A stretch of 64,000 bases of DNA from Sambucus nigra (lineage: Eukaryota > Streptophyta > Magnoliopsida > Dipsacales > Adoxaceae). Position 1 is the first letter of the stretch. Every line of letters starts with the position of its first letter. The notes beneath the pieces were generated by a model that did no database searches, was not told where the DNA came from, and saw only the letters and a list, made by a program, of their open reading frames with translations. Shown here one piece after another: positions 12,092 to 23,363 of the stretch. The DNA is taken from contig OX422217.1 in the NCBI GenBank assembly GCA_949130495.1, positions 571,736,606 through 571,800,605 on the forward strand, in the 5' to 3' direction. Position numbers and translations under genes: made by a program.

Positions 12092-12405
12092 GGCATCACA
12101 GAATTCGTGTTTCCAAAGCCACCCTCTTTTCGCAACATAGGGTTATGTTGCAGAAAGTCACTTGACTTTTGGCAACATCACACAATGTTGCTAAAGGTTC
12201 AAATAATTTCCCTCCCTCCTTTTAATAGTATCCCGCTTAAAATTTTAGCTTTTGGCAACAAGCTTTATTTTATGTTGCCAAATGTACAATGTAAAATAGT
12301 CTTTTGGCAACATAAATAAAATTTTGTTGCCAAAAGGGTATTTTTGGCAACACAAATAGCTTTTGTTGCTAAATATTGTTGCTAATGGTGCAAATTCTTG
12401 TAGTG
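12092..12405. mobile_element. terminal region of a CACTA (En/Spm) DNA transposon
   Basis: The sequence ends TTCTTGTAGTG at 12405, the complement of the typical CACTACAAGAA terminus. Just inside it are at least four imperfect inverted units of the form TTTTGGCAACA...TGTTGCCAAAA (about 12131-12160, 12164-12197, 12248-12285, 12300-12337 and 12343-12372), as expected for CACTA subterminal transposase-binding repeats. The base triplet after the end is CGT. No matching CACTACAAGAA end was found upstream in the window, so the element is truncated, or its other end has decayed or lies outside. Confidence 0.75.
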
Positions 12406-14374
12406 CGTACGGTTAGTCATTGCCCAGTGAGAGTTAACGGGTAAGAGTAGGGTGCCCAGATGGGGCATTGATTAAGGTAATTTTGGTTCAGTTAGGGCAA
12501 GTGTACTAAGTCCGGGAACCTTTTGGAGTAGCTAGGGAGATAAGCGAAGCTGTTATTATGAGCTTCACCTCTATTGAGGGAGGTATGTTCCTTATGACAA
12601 GATTGAGTCGCAGTGTTTTATTCGCTCCAGATTCGTGTGTGATACGAGTTTATAAATGGTATCGATAACGTTATGTAGTATGTGTTTATATGTTTTTCCG
12701 CGATAGCGGAAATTTATTTTCTTTCATTCGCTGTGAAGAGTGGGTGTTAGTATTTTGAGTTTATATTAGATTGGTATTACTCGTTTTGTGTGTGTTATAC
12801 GAGTATGGTTTTATTTTGAGTAGAATATGATAATTGTTGTTCGGAGCGATAACATGCTAATGATGGCAAGACTATCGTGTCTGTGGTTCCAGGGTGGAAC
12901 GGGTCGTTGTTGCGATATCTCACCTAGATACAGGCTGAGTTCGCCTTTATTATGTGCATATATGGAACTTCGGTGAGTAGATGTTTCGTTATCATGATTT
13001 GAGTGCGTGCCGACCTTATAGGTGTGATTTAAGGTATTCAGAGTTAATTGTTGAGCACTGAGTTTAAGCTCATTATTGATTGCGCAAGGACTGAGTGTTA
13101 GTGCGAGCGCCTGGTGGTATGTCTACTGGGCAGAGATGGGAGTTCAGACCACAATTTTTTAAAAGAGGGGATAGGGTTATCCCAGTTGCATATTTGAAGT
13201 TAACGGACCTCCACAACCGACAAAGTTAAGTAGTAGTGTATTGGAGGGGTTCCTTGTTTGGATTTCGCTTGCGAGACGCTCCACGCATGAACCTTAACGA
13301 CGTCGGGAGTGGAGAGATGTTATAGGATGCAACGATGTTGGTTTTGTGGATAAGTCATATAGTGTGGAGGAAACACTATACTCTGTGAGCCGTATGATGA
13401 TGGTATGCTTATGGAAATATTGTGCTATGGAAAAGCAGTAAAATGGTTCTCTCGCCGCAAGTAGGTGGGTAAATCAAGAGTTAGAGAAATTGATTTGAGA
13501 ATTATAGCCCGACCTTAATGAAAAGGCAAATTTTGGAAGAAGTGTATTTTTGGTATGATGATCGTAATGCTTTTGCAGAGAGTGGGCGCCTCGATTAGTT
13601 ATACTTTCCTTTTCGCTTAGGTGTAAGGATAGAATAGTAGAAATGCATTAATAGGTTAGTGAGGTAAGATTTAGGATGTCCTACTGGTGTGCCTTAGGCC
13701 GTTATATCTCGATGACCGACGATGCGAGGGAGTAGTGTAACGAGAGGGTTCCTTGTCTAGATTTCTCTTTGCGAGACGTTCCACACAAGAAACCGAGCAA
13801 ATGTCGGGAGTTGAGAAAGGTCTTGGGCACCAAGGACACAATTTAGGATGGTACTATTTCCTGTAGGTAGGAACACTTCGATCTTAGCATTATTCGGCAG
13901 TGAGGCCAGTGGAGTTAATGGCGCCGATATAGAAAGATTGGTTGGTTAACCTTGAGAAGAATGGGATGTTATGGGTTGGGAAGACCCATGTATGAGTATT
14001 ACGCAGAGGAAATAAGGCCTATTGTTTAGAAAGTATGTACGTGTCGAACGTTGGTGATAGTTGTGCGGAGAGGCACGGGTGTATGGGCACCTTAATTATT
14101 TGGTTTTATATACCGCCTGAAATAGAAGGGGCATAGTATATAGAGTTAAAGATTATACCGAGATGGCAGTATAGTATAGTATAGTATAGTATAGTATAGT
14201 ATAAACCTTGATAGAGGTGAGTGCTAAATGAGGGTACGGGTAAGAACTATTGGTTTAGTACCGTTCCACTTTGAGGTATTAGGATGTGGAGTGATTCACG
14301 ATCCTAGGTTAGTGTTGGTAGTATCGGTTATATCTGAATTTCGAGGGCAAAATTCCATTATAAGGGGGGAAGTA
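12406..14374 (+). mobile_element. degraded 3' internal region of a Ty3/gypsy chromovirus-like element
   Basis: No long frame survives. Just before the LTR, a frame at 14228-14400 reads VRTIGLVP and later ISEFRGQNSIIRGEV, the usual end of Tekay/Del-type gypsy polyproteins (chromodomain end, then FRG-N), followed by the polypurine tract. An ~55 bp module (GGTTCCTTGTTTGGATTTCG and flanks) occurs at about 13231-13288 and 13731-13788, and again inside the LTR at 25314-25376. A pentamer array (AGTAT)n lies at about 14168-14203. The left limit is the CACTA end. Confidence 0.6.
14362..14374 (+). other. polypurine tract of the gypsy element
   Basis: AAGGGGGGAAG lies directly before TGTAATACCC. The arrangement (FRG motif, purine tract, TGTAATACCC) is the standard 3' end of plant chromoviruses, so the LTR that follows is the 3' LTR in plus orientation. 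Confidence 0.8.
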
Positions 14375-15757
14375 TGTAATACCCTGCACTTTTATGGGAA
14401 ATTAAATTCAATAATTCAATGTAATTTGGGAATTTAAGAAATTATCGTGAATAGTAATTTTTGGACTTTTCAAGGATTAAATGATTTTCGATGTGTATTA
14501 AAATTACTCTTGGGATTATGTGAATAAGTTGGAGTATTTTATTATATGTCGTTGCTGGGTAAAGCAACATAGGAGAATATTTTAATGGGAAAACTTGCAT
14601 TGAGTTGTATTGGGTTAAAATAGTGAATTGCGGTCAAGTACCTCGAATGGAAATTTCGATTGCGCAGTTGGTCTCGGAAAGGCCAAGATAGTCAGAATAG
14701 AGTATCCGGGGGAAGAAATTGAGTTTCAGGAATTTTTGGATCCGTAGGGACTCATAATTGAGTAAACGAGTAATTTTTGGGTTTATTAAAGGATAAACCC
14801 TTTTCTTCTCTTATAAGGTCACGAGAGAGAGAAAGAGAAGAAAGAAAAGAGATAAAAGAAGAGGAAAGGAAGAAAGGAAGGAAAAGAGGAAGAAGAAAGG
14901 GGATTCCGGGCTCAACTTCGCTGGATTCGACTCGAGGTCGTCGGATTTCATCCTCCAGGCAAGTGTATACTTGCTCTATTTCATTTTGTGCATTTATTTC
15001 ATATTATAGTTGGTAAACTATATAATTTTGGGTAAGAACCCTTAAAATAAATTTGGGAAATTTGAGTATGAGTTTACAAATTGATGTATTGTAAACTTTT
15101 AATGATTTCTAGTGTTAAATCCATGATAATGGAATGTAGAAATGGTTAGAAATGGGAGAAATGCTAAAACTGGGGCTTTAATGGTTTTAGGGTTTAAATC
15201 TAAGAGAAATGATTTAATAACAAAAATAAATTGATGTGTTAGTTATAAATAAGTGCTAGGATGATTGTGGTGATGTTGGTTGAGATTAGAAACCATAAAA
15301 ATGGAGGTTGGGTTGATATTTAGAATTTTGGAGAAGATGATGAATAGTAATACAACGGCCTTTCCGAACCGATTTGGCCCTAATGCGAATCGATTCGGCT
15401 CTTGGTCAAAATGAAATTAGTAGATCTTTTTGATAAGGTCGCATGGGTGCCAACCGCGTATTTTTCTGATTTTTTTTAGATTTATAGTGATTTTTCTACG
15501 AAAAGTTGTCCGAGATCGAAATCGTTAGTCTGAAATCAACGCTCGAATTATTTGGAGATAAATATTAAGGGTTCCCAAATGTAGTGTTAGGACCTCTAAA
15601 GGGATTGAGGAGATATGAAAACTTTGGGTTCGTAGGAATAAATTCGAGTTATAATTTAAATGGAGATTGGATTGAGTTTTGGGTTTTGGGGATATATATA
15701 AAACCTAAGAAGATTTGGAGATTTCGGACCAGCCGAATCGATTCGAACAAGACGAAT
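14375..15757 (+). repeat. gypsy 3' LTR, left part (split by copia insertion)
   Basis: Starts TGTAATACCC and runs to the copia insertion point. It contains an R-region-like stretch (TCCAGGCAAGTGTATACTTG near 14955) and GAATCGATTC palindromes near 15385 and 15736. It ends in the 5 bp CGAAT target duplication (15753-15757). The remainder resumes at 24243. The two parts sum to about 3.27 kb, close to the 2,996 bp related solo LTR at 35799-38794. Confidence 0.8.
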
Positions 15758-16595
15758 TGTAAGGACATTTTGTCCAGTATTTATGTGTATGTCATAAGCC
15801 ATTACATCGTTGAAGAAATTCCAGATCGCATCATCATCAATGGATCCGAATATCAAAGAATTCAATGAAGGAATCAAAATTCTGGACAACCGAACCGGTC
15901 CGCCTGCTTTAAAAAATGAACCGGTCCACCCCGGATTGATCCGCCTTGCTCTTGAACTAGTAGACCCCGGACCAATTGCGAACCAAAGAAGTCCTATTCA
16001 AAAAAGAACCGATCCGCCTCAGATCCGGACCGATCCGCCTGAGATAAAATCGTGCATATCGTGTTGAGATTTTTTAGGGCCAGGTTTTCTTTTATAAACC
16101 AACTTCTGGGATTTGTTTTCTAAGACTTACATAGACAATTTTCAGAGTCCTAAATACTCTAAGTCTTCATCTTTGTGAGTCCCAAGACTCATATTTCGAT
16201 TCACACAAATTTACAAACCCTTGTGAATCTGTTTGCAACCCAAGAACACAATCGTGTGTCTGTTCATATCCCTGTGGAGAAGACCGTCCTTCTTCTTCAT
16301 TGCTGCCCTCCTGGAAAGGGAAACTTCCATCCGCCGACTACAGATCCGACACCTACGGGTAACTCTGTGTCACTGTATTTTCATTGTAATTCAAGAAATT
16401 GTATGTTATGATATTATAATGAAAATAAATGGTTTTGCCCCTTTGGGGGATTTTTCCTCACATATGTGTGTTTGAATGTTCTTGCATGAGTTATCATCTT
16501 GTTCAATCACATATAGTTGCATGTTTAGGATTTAATTGATAAAAACTGAGTTTAATTAATTAATATCTCTATTTAAACGCACGCGCACTCTTTCA
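15758..16595 (+). repeat. copia 5' LTR (838 bp)
   Basis: Starts TGTAAGGACATTTTGTCC and ends CACTCTTTCA. It aligns throughout with the 3' LTR, with scattered substitutions and small indels (for example CCATTACATCG against CCGTTACATAG), so the insertion is not recent. Positions 15885-16045 contain many small palindromes built on CCGGTCC and GGACCGATCC. Short frames inside are not genes. Confidence 0.95.
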
Positions 16596-16598
16596 AAT

Positions 16599-16610
16599 TG
16601 GTATCAGAGC
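16599..16610 (+). other. primer binding site, initiator Met-tRNA type
   Basis: TGGTATCAGAGC lies three bases after the 5' LTR end. It is complementary to the 3' end of plant initiator methionine tRNA, the usual primer of plant copia elements. Confidence 0.95.
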
Positions 16611-16703
16611 CAGTTACACAACTTTACCGTGTAATTTTTTGCAAAATTTTTCTAAGATATCAATTTTCAGAAAAATTGATTTTTGAAAACGAGTGTGTTC
16701 ATA

Positions 16704-18443
16704 ATGGAAAAATTATATAATAAAATGCCAGTTTTTTATGGGACAAACTATGCATATTGGAAAGCCCGCATGAGATCTGCATTAAAAGCCATTGATGAAC
16801 GTGTCTGGATTTTGGTAGAAAGAGGGTGGACTCCTCCCTCCATCACTGTTGAAAATGTGACTAATTTAAAACCTGTCACCTCATGGACTAAAGAAGAATT
16901 TAAATGGTCATCATTCAATTACAAAGAGTTAAGTGTCATTTCTGGATCCATCACACCTGACGAGTTCCGACGTATAATGATGTGCACCACCTCAATAGAA
17001 GCATGGGATGTTTTACAACTTACCCATGCACCACCTCAATAGGCATGGGATGTTTTACAACTTACCCATGAAGGTACGAATGCTGTGAAAGAGTCTAAAC
17101 TACAAAATTTAACAACTCAATTTGATACCATCACCATGCATGAAACTGAATGTTTTGATGATTTTTATGCTAGGCTTTCTGACATTGTTAATACTAGCTT
17201 TAACCTTGGTGAGCATATTCCTAATGCTAGAGTTGTTAAAAAGATTCTTCGTTCTCTGCCTAAGTGTTTTATCCCTAAAGTCACGGTGCTAAATTCTATG
17301 GGTAATTTAAATATGCTAAAATTGGAGGAACTTATAGGAGATTTGCAAACATATGAAATTGACATGTCAAGCCTAAAGATAAGGGGATTGCACTTAATGC
17401 CCAAGAGAGAAAGAGTGAGGGGTCGACAAGAAAGAGGGGAGAGTCATCTAGAAAAAGAGAGACAGCTACGTCAGATTTTGAGTGTGATTTTGACTTAGAT
17501 GATTTGGTCCTTTTTGCTAAAAATTTCAAGAGAATTCTCAAATTCAAGAAAAATGGTAATTTTAAAGATAAAAAGAAGTTTGAGAAAAATAAATTTGAAA
17601 AGAAAAATGAATTTTTTTAAAGAGCTTTCTAAGAAAGAAAGTGAGAGATGCTTTGAGTGCAAGGGTAAGGGTCATAGAGCCTTTGAGTGTGCTACTCGGC
17701 TAAACAGAGAAAAGGGCAAAGCTGTCCTTAATGCTACCCTTAGTGACGACAGTGAGGTCGAGTCGGTGAATTTCGGAGATGATTCATCGCATGATTATAA
17801 CTTCATCGCATTCATGGCTAGTCATGTGAGCACCTCTAGTACTCCTCATGATTATGAGGATGATACATCACAGGGACACCTCGACAGTGAGATCGATGTG
17901 AGTGAGGGGGAGGATGACACAAGTGAGAGCGAGAGTGATCTTCAATGCGCCTACGCCGAGCTATATTCTGAGTCATTTAAAACTAAAAAGCGTAACAAAG
18001 CGTTAGTTATTAGGATCACCGCTTTAGAGGAAGATTTAAGAAAAGCGAGGGAGAGAGATTCATCCACCTCCACTACCTTAAGAGAGAGAGACTCTGCCTG
18101 TGTTGAGAAAGCGAGTTTGTTTAGAGAGAGAGAGAGTTGTTTTGAGAAAGAGAGAGGGGACTTCACTAAACAAGTGGCTAGTCTTACGAGTGAGATCCAT
18201 TCCTCCGTGGAGACTCGGAAGAAACTTGAAGCCCTTGTAGCCCAGCTTACTCATGATCTTGAGAAAGCACGGGAAGTCAAGGTACAAATCGAGGACAGAT
18301 CTGGGAAGATGGGAAAGATGCTCCTCGGCCTCGCTTTAGGTTTTGGTGATCGACATGGAATTGGTTATGATGGTGCCTCCACGTCTCAAATTGCACCTAG
18401 ACCAGTCCCTGAGTTTACTACAACTCCTTATGGCCATCACTAA
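16704..18443 (+). pseudogene. copia gag (capsid/nucleocapsid) with coiled coil, broken
   Basis: Encodes the particle protein. The start chosen is ATG 16704 (MEKLYNKMPVFYGTNYAYWK), a typical copia gag start. A zinc knuckle CFECKGKGHRAFEC (CX2CX4HX4C) lies at 17649-17690, followed by an acidic Ser-rich stretch and a coiled coil rich in Glu, Arg and Lys (about 17960-18310). Breaks: a 42 bp net tandem duplication (copies starting at 16984 and 17028) places a TAG at 17040-17042, and a second in-frame stop follows at 17496-17498. Between about 17380 and 17620 the lysine-rich reading lies in another frame, implying two compensating shifts, the second at a T7 run. A stop at 18441-18443 separates it from pol. 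Confidence 0.9.
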
Positions 18444-18497
18444 ATACCACGAAGGAGAGTTCGACCAAGAAAAGCAAACCAAGGTCCGCTTAAGAAT

Positions 18498-18854
18498 GTG
18501 TTCTTTTGTACATATTGCAAAAGAAAAGGCCACCCGAGGGAGTGTTGCTATAGTTTGGGTCAGACACAACGTACTACTTCTCCACCACGTCATACTGATG
18601 AGTTTTCCAATCTGAGAGAGTGTGTTGAGTTTTTAGCTGCCACATCACAGAGTTTGATGGAGGAATTACGACGGATGTCTTTGCCGTCAGTGAATGCTTC
18701 TCACATCCCGGCTAAAACCAACAGCAATAAGCGTAAACAAAAGGTTACCAATTCTTGGGTGCCTAAGATAGATAAGAAAGCCCTTGTTGTTCATGTTTCT
18801 CTCAAAGGACATAATATCTCATAGTGGTATTTTGATAGTGGGTGCTCCAGACAT
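18498..18854 (+). pseudogene. copia second zinc knuckle and protease start
   Basis: A second knuckle, CTYCKRKGHPRECC, lies at 18507-18548. After a spacer of ~90 codons comes the aspartic protease active site DSG (18834-18842, in FDSGCSRHM). A TAG at 18822-18824, eleven bases upstream of the active-site codon, interrupts the frame, which then continues into 18855 onward. The protease would cleave the polyprotein. This copy is disabled. Confidence 0.85.
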
Positions 18855-20225
18855 ATGACAGGGGATGCCTCATTTTTTATCTACCTAGAGGAGTATAAGG
18901 AAGGTAGAGTCACCTTTGGAGATGGGAGAAAGTCTAGCATTGTAGGACGAGGTATTGTAGAGTTACCAGGATTTCCTAAGCTAGAGAATGCTTTGTACGT
19001 CAAAGGTTTGAAAGCAAACCTTCTCAGCATTAGCCAGCTGTGTGACGCTGACTTTGCAGTAAAGTTTGACCGGGATGCATGTAATGTCTACAATCAAGCC
19101 GGTAAATGTTTAGTGCAAGGGGTAAGGACTGAGGATAATTGCTATGGGACTATGCCCACTTCCTCACTTGTCTTAAACAGCGCCACGATCACTCCTATGG
19201 ATTTGTGGCACCAACGTCTAGGTCGCGTGAACTTTAGAGATTTGACTCGTTTAGTCAAAAAGGACCTAGTATGTGGCTTACCATCTATTGGAAAGTCAAT
19301 TTCCACGGTTTGTAGACCCTGTCCGTTGGGAAAGCAAATTCGGAGCCCTCATAGGAAGCTGTATTCCATTTCCACCTCCCGAGTACTTGAGCTGATTCAC
19401 ATGGATCTTATGGGTCCTACTCGTACTGAGAGTTTGGGTGGTAAGAGGTATATCCTCGTGATGGTAGACTATTTCTCCAGATATTCTATTATAGGTTTTA
19501 TGAGGGAGAAATCCGATGTTTTGGAGTTTTTAATGACCAAGTGCCTTGTCCTACAAAATCAACACGGAGTCACTATTAATAGGATCCGTAGTGACAACGG
19601 CACAGTATTTATGGAAGCAAAAGTAAATCTCTATTGTGATAGCCTTGGGATCAAACATGAGTTTTCTGCTATGAAGACTCCTCAGCAAAATGGGATTATT
19701 GAGAGAAAGAATAGGACGATCCAGGAAATGGCTAGATCTGTGCTTCTAGGTCGTAAAGTTTCTAGGAGATTTTGGGCTGAGGCAATGTCTACTGCATGCC
19801 ACACGGTGAATAGGGTTTACCTACGTCCACACACACTTAAGATGCCTTATGAATTATGGACTGGAAAGAAACCCAACCTTGTATATTTTCATGTTTTTGG
19901 GAGTAAATGCTACATCCTACGGGATAGAGAGCAATTAGGAAAGTTTGACTCTCGAAGTGATGAGGGAATATTGTTAGGCTATTCATCGAATAGTAGAGCG
20001 TACCGAGTTTTTAAGCTGAAGAGCTCTAAGGTTATGGAATCAATAAACATCACAGTGAAAGATGATGAACCTCCGACGGTTATTGATCCTAACCTTCAGT
20101 GTGAGGATGAGGACTTTTCTGGCAGTGATTTACTTGTCCCTCACCCACACTTTGTGGACTCTACTCCTGTGATAGGGGACACACCTTCCTGGGTTCGTAA
20201 GAGTTATGACCTGCCTCCATTTTAG
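18855..20225 (+). pseudogene. copia protease remainder and integrase
   Basis: The longest open stretch of the element (456 codons). It continues the protease (FGDGRKSSIVGRG, LYVKGLKANLLSISQLCD), then the GAG-pre-integrase zinc region (LWHQRLGRVN, with CRPCPLGKQ), then the integrase core with its D,D,E triad: HMDLMGP (~19397), RSDNGT (~19587) and ERKNRT (~19699). It ends with the copia-type C-terminal part (FGSKCYILRDREQLGKFD, GILLGYS). The integrase inserts the cDNA into the genome. A frameshift before TAG 20223-20225 separates it from the reverse transcriptase. Confidence 0.93.
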
Positions 20226-21829
20226 GTGATCCCACTCTTGGGGTCAAGACTCGTGCTCAGCTAGAGAACGTCGTTAGCCACTTTTGCTACACGTCCAAAG
20301 TAGAGCCCAAGAATCACAAAGAAGCACTCAAGGATGAACAGTGGATATCTGCTATGCAAGATGAGTTGCTTCAGTTTAAAAAGAACAATGTCTGGGAACT
20401 AGTCCCCCTACCTAGTGAGACTAATGTGATAGGTACCCGGTGGATATTCAAGAATAAAATTGATGAAAATGGTACCATAATCAGAAACAAGGCTAGGTTG
20501 GTCGCTCAAGGCTACACACATATAGAGGGTGTAGACTTTGGGGAGACATTTGCTCCTGTTGCGAGGCTTGAGTCCGTCCGTCTACTACTCGCCATCGCAT
20601 GTCATCTGCACTTCAAGTTATATTAGATGGATGTCAAGAGTGATTTTCTGAATGGCATTATACAGGAGGAGATTTACGTGGAACAACCGAAAGGGTTTGA
20701 AGACCCTCAGCACCCGAAGCACGTCTACTATCTGAGGAAAGCCTTCTATGTTTTGAAGCAAGCACCCCGTGCTTGGTACGAGAGGCTTAATTCCTATCTC
20801 TTAGCCCGTGGCTTCAAGAGAGGGGGAGTTAATATGACGTTGTTCGTCAGGAGAGATGACGGTGCTATTTTGGTTACCCAGGTCTATGTGGACGACATAG
20901 TCTTTGGATCCACGTGCTCTAAATATGCTCATCACTTTGAAGAGGCGATAAAAAGTGAGTTTGAGATGAGCATGGTTGGTGAGCTTACTTTCTTCCTTGG
21001 TCTCTAGGTTCGTCAACTAGAGGATGGGATGTTCATCTCCCAATCCAAGTATGATAGAGACCTAGTGAAGAAATTTTGTTTAGACTCCGCTAAGAATGCA
21101 CGTACACGTATGAGTACTTCTATCAAGCTTAGTAAGGACACTTCAGGTAAAGACGTAGAGCAAACCTTGTATCGGAGTATGATAAGTAGTCTTCTCTACT
21201 TGACTGCCAGTCGTCCAGACATAGCCTTTAATATTGGAGTCTGTGCGCGATATCAGGCGTCCTCGAAAGAGTCACACTTACTCGCTCTAAAAAGTATTAT
21301 CAAATATGTGAGTGGAACTCTCTCATATGGTATTTGGTATTCCTTTGATACCAATGACCGTTTGTCCGCCTATTCGGATGCCGACTGGGCCGGGGATGTA
21401 GATGGTTGTCGGAGCACTTCTGGTGGGTGTTTCTATTTTGTTTATGCTCTTGTCTCTTGGTTGAGCAAGAAGCAAAACTCCATCTCTTTGTCCACTGCAG
21501 AGGCTGAGTACATCGCCGCTGGGAGTTGTTGCACGCAACTCTTGTGGATGAAGCAGATGATGGAGGATTATGGGATTTCAAAGGACACCATGACCATTTC
21601 CTGCGATAACACAAGCGCGATACACATATCCCGCAATCCAGTCCATCATTCACGCACAAAGCACATCAGGATACACGAGCACTTTATACGTCAGTTAGTT
21701 AAGGAGAAAGTCGTATCCCTGAGTTTTGTTCCCACCGACCATCCGTTAGCCGATATTTTCACAAAACCTTTAGATGCCCTTAGATTCGAGAGTCTTAGGA
21801 AGTCTTTAGGGATTTACACAGTTGACTGA
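20226..21829 (+). pseudogene. copia reverse transcriptase and RNase H
   Basis: Copies the RNA genome into DNA. The readable order is the linker (KEALKDEQWISAMQDEL), RT fingers (WIFKNKIDENG, ARLVAQGYTHIEGVDF, TFAPVARLESVR), palm with YVDD (20884-20895) and RNase H with YSDADWAG (21371-21394), STAEAEYIAA and HIRIHEHFIR. TAG stops at 20624-20626 and 21005-21007 interrupt otherwise continuous frames. In both places the family usually has Gln, so each fits a CAG-to-TAG change. The final 266 codons are open to TGA at 21827-21829. Confidence 0.95.
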
Positions 21830-23363
21830 GGGGTTGGTCCGTGTCTAGCATAGGTTGCATTGTCTTTATCATATCATCTGATGCCTATTGCTAGATTGTA
21901 TGATATGTTTTGTTTTATTTTGCTTTCTTTTTTTTTAAATCCAAAAAGATTTTCTTTTTATAAAAAATTTCAGAAAAGCTCGAAAAGATTTTATTTTAAT
22001 AAAATTTTGAAATATCCAAAAAGATTTTTATATTTTAATTGCACCTTTTTTGGATGAGCATTTAAGATAGCCGAGTCACAACTTCATTCCAATTATCCAT
22101 GTGACTGTTTGATAGATATTTGAGACGCTACATCATTTCATCTATGTGCTTTACATTGTTTGGAGTCTTTGAGATGTGATTAGTTATATCTTTCTACATG
22201 TTTGACTCCTATCTCCTTTATTGCACACATCCACGGCTATATTTGATTATTGTACTTGTCTATCACATATTGGCTTGAGTGTTTCCATCTCAATTCTATC
22301 TATACAACGTACTATATGCGATAAAACTTGACAAGAGTGGAATGCATGTGAAAACCATTTTGGTGAGATTGTGTGCTTAATTGTGAACGGGGAGGGGCTG
22401 CGAAAGGTAATTATCTATCCTTTGCGCAAAAGCCACCGTTTCAAAGGACCTAAAAATTGAGGAATTTTATTATCCGAGGTTCAAAGAGGTTAAAAGAGCT
22501 CGAAAAAAATTTAAAGGCAATAAAAAGCAATTCATTCCAAATATGGGCCATTAGGTTTCAACAACAATTCTCCAAAGTTTGAGAATTTAGATTACCTCTA
22601 TTCAAAATATAAATCTGGGGGAGTTTGGTTGGAGAATTTAAACGGGTTTTCACTTCCTTGAAAGTCCTGAAAAAGCATGAAATCGTTTTGGATGTTATTG
22701 GTGTGAAAATCACTGTGAGCTTTGATTTGTTGATTTGATTGAGTCAATGTCTCTTATTTCCATTTTTTTTACACCAAAGGAAGCATTTGAGTTCATTCGT
22801 TAGGAGTATCCGATATTCATCGTGCACATATGTCATGTTTGTATGCATTGATTTTCCTATCGAATTTTATCACACTCCTTCATTTTCGCTATCATCGACT
22901 TGGTTGTTTTGTGAGAAAAATTTGAAAAATAAAAAATAGTAGTTTATTCCTTGTGACACCCCGGCTTTGCTTGCTTAATTTATTCTTCTTATTTGTCTAT
23001 TTGGGGACATCATAAAAAGGGGGAGAAAGAATTATCATTATGGGGGAGTTTTGATTTGAGTTTTTGAGATTTGATAAAGTTCATCATAATTTGATATCTA
23101 TGTGTATCTCATTTCAAACTCGATATGTCACTTGGTATTTTGTTTTATCTCATGTGTGTAGGAACGTCTTTGATGATCTCTGAATTGTACTCCCTGATGA
23201 GAAAAGCGTTGAGATTCCAGAAGCGTTGAACAAACGATGAAGTCTTATTCATTTGCACCTTTTCAGTTTTGGGTTCATGGAAGGCTAGATTTGTATAGGC
23301 AATTTTATACTTGATAATTCGGATGCTTTTATGTTTGTATCGGCATAGACATAGAGGGAGATT
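21830..23363 (+). other. copia 3' non-coding region with several purine tracts
   Basis: About 1.5 kb between the RNase H stop and the 3' LTR. No env-like frame survives: the short frames at 21860 and 22739 have no signal that I recognise. Purine tracts occur at about 22615 (TGGGGGAG), 23018 (AAAAAGGGGGAGAAAGAA) and 23041 (TGGGGGAG). The actual primer tract is AGAGGGAGA at 23353-23361, just before the LTR. Repeated purine tracts and a long spacer are known for Sireviruses. Confidence 0.65.

Noticed and set aside
219..12405. One 12 kb CACTA element carrying the satellite and gene fragments
   Set aside because: Attractive, but no matching left terminus or target duplication can be seen.
21860..22939. 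env-like gene in the copia 3' spacer
   Set aside because: Only short frames with no convincing signal peptide, membrane segment or coiled coil set.
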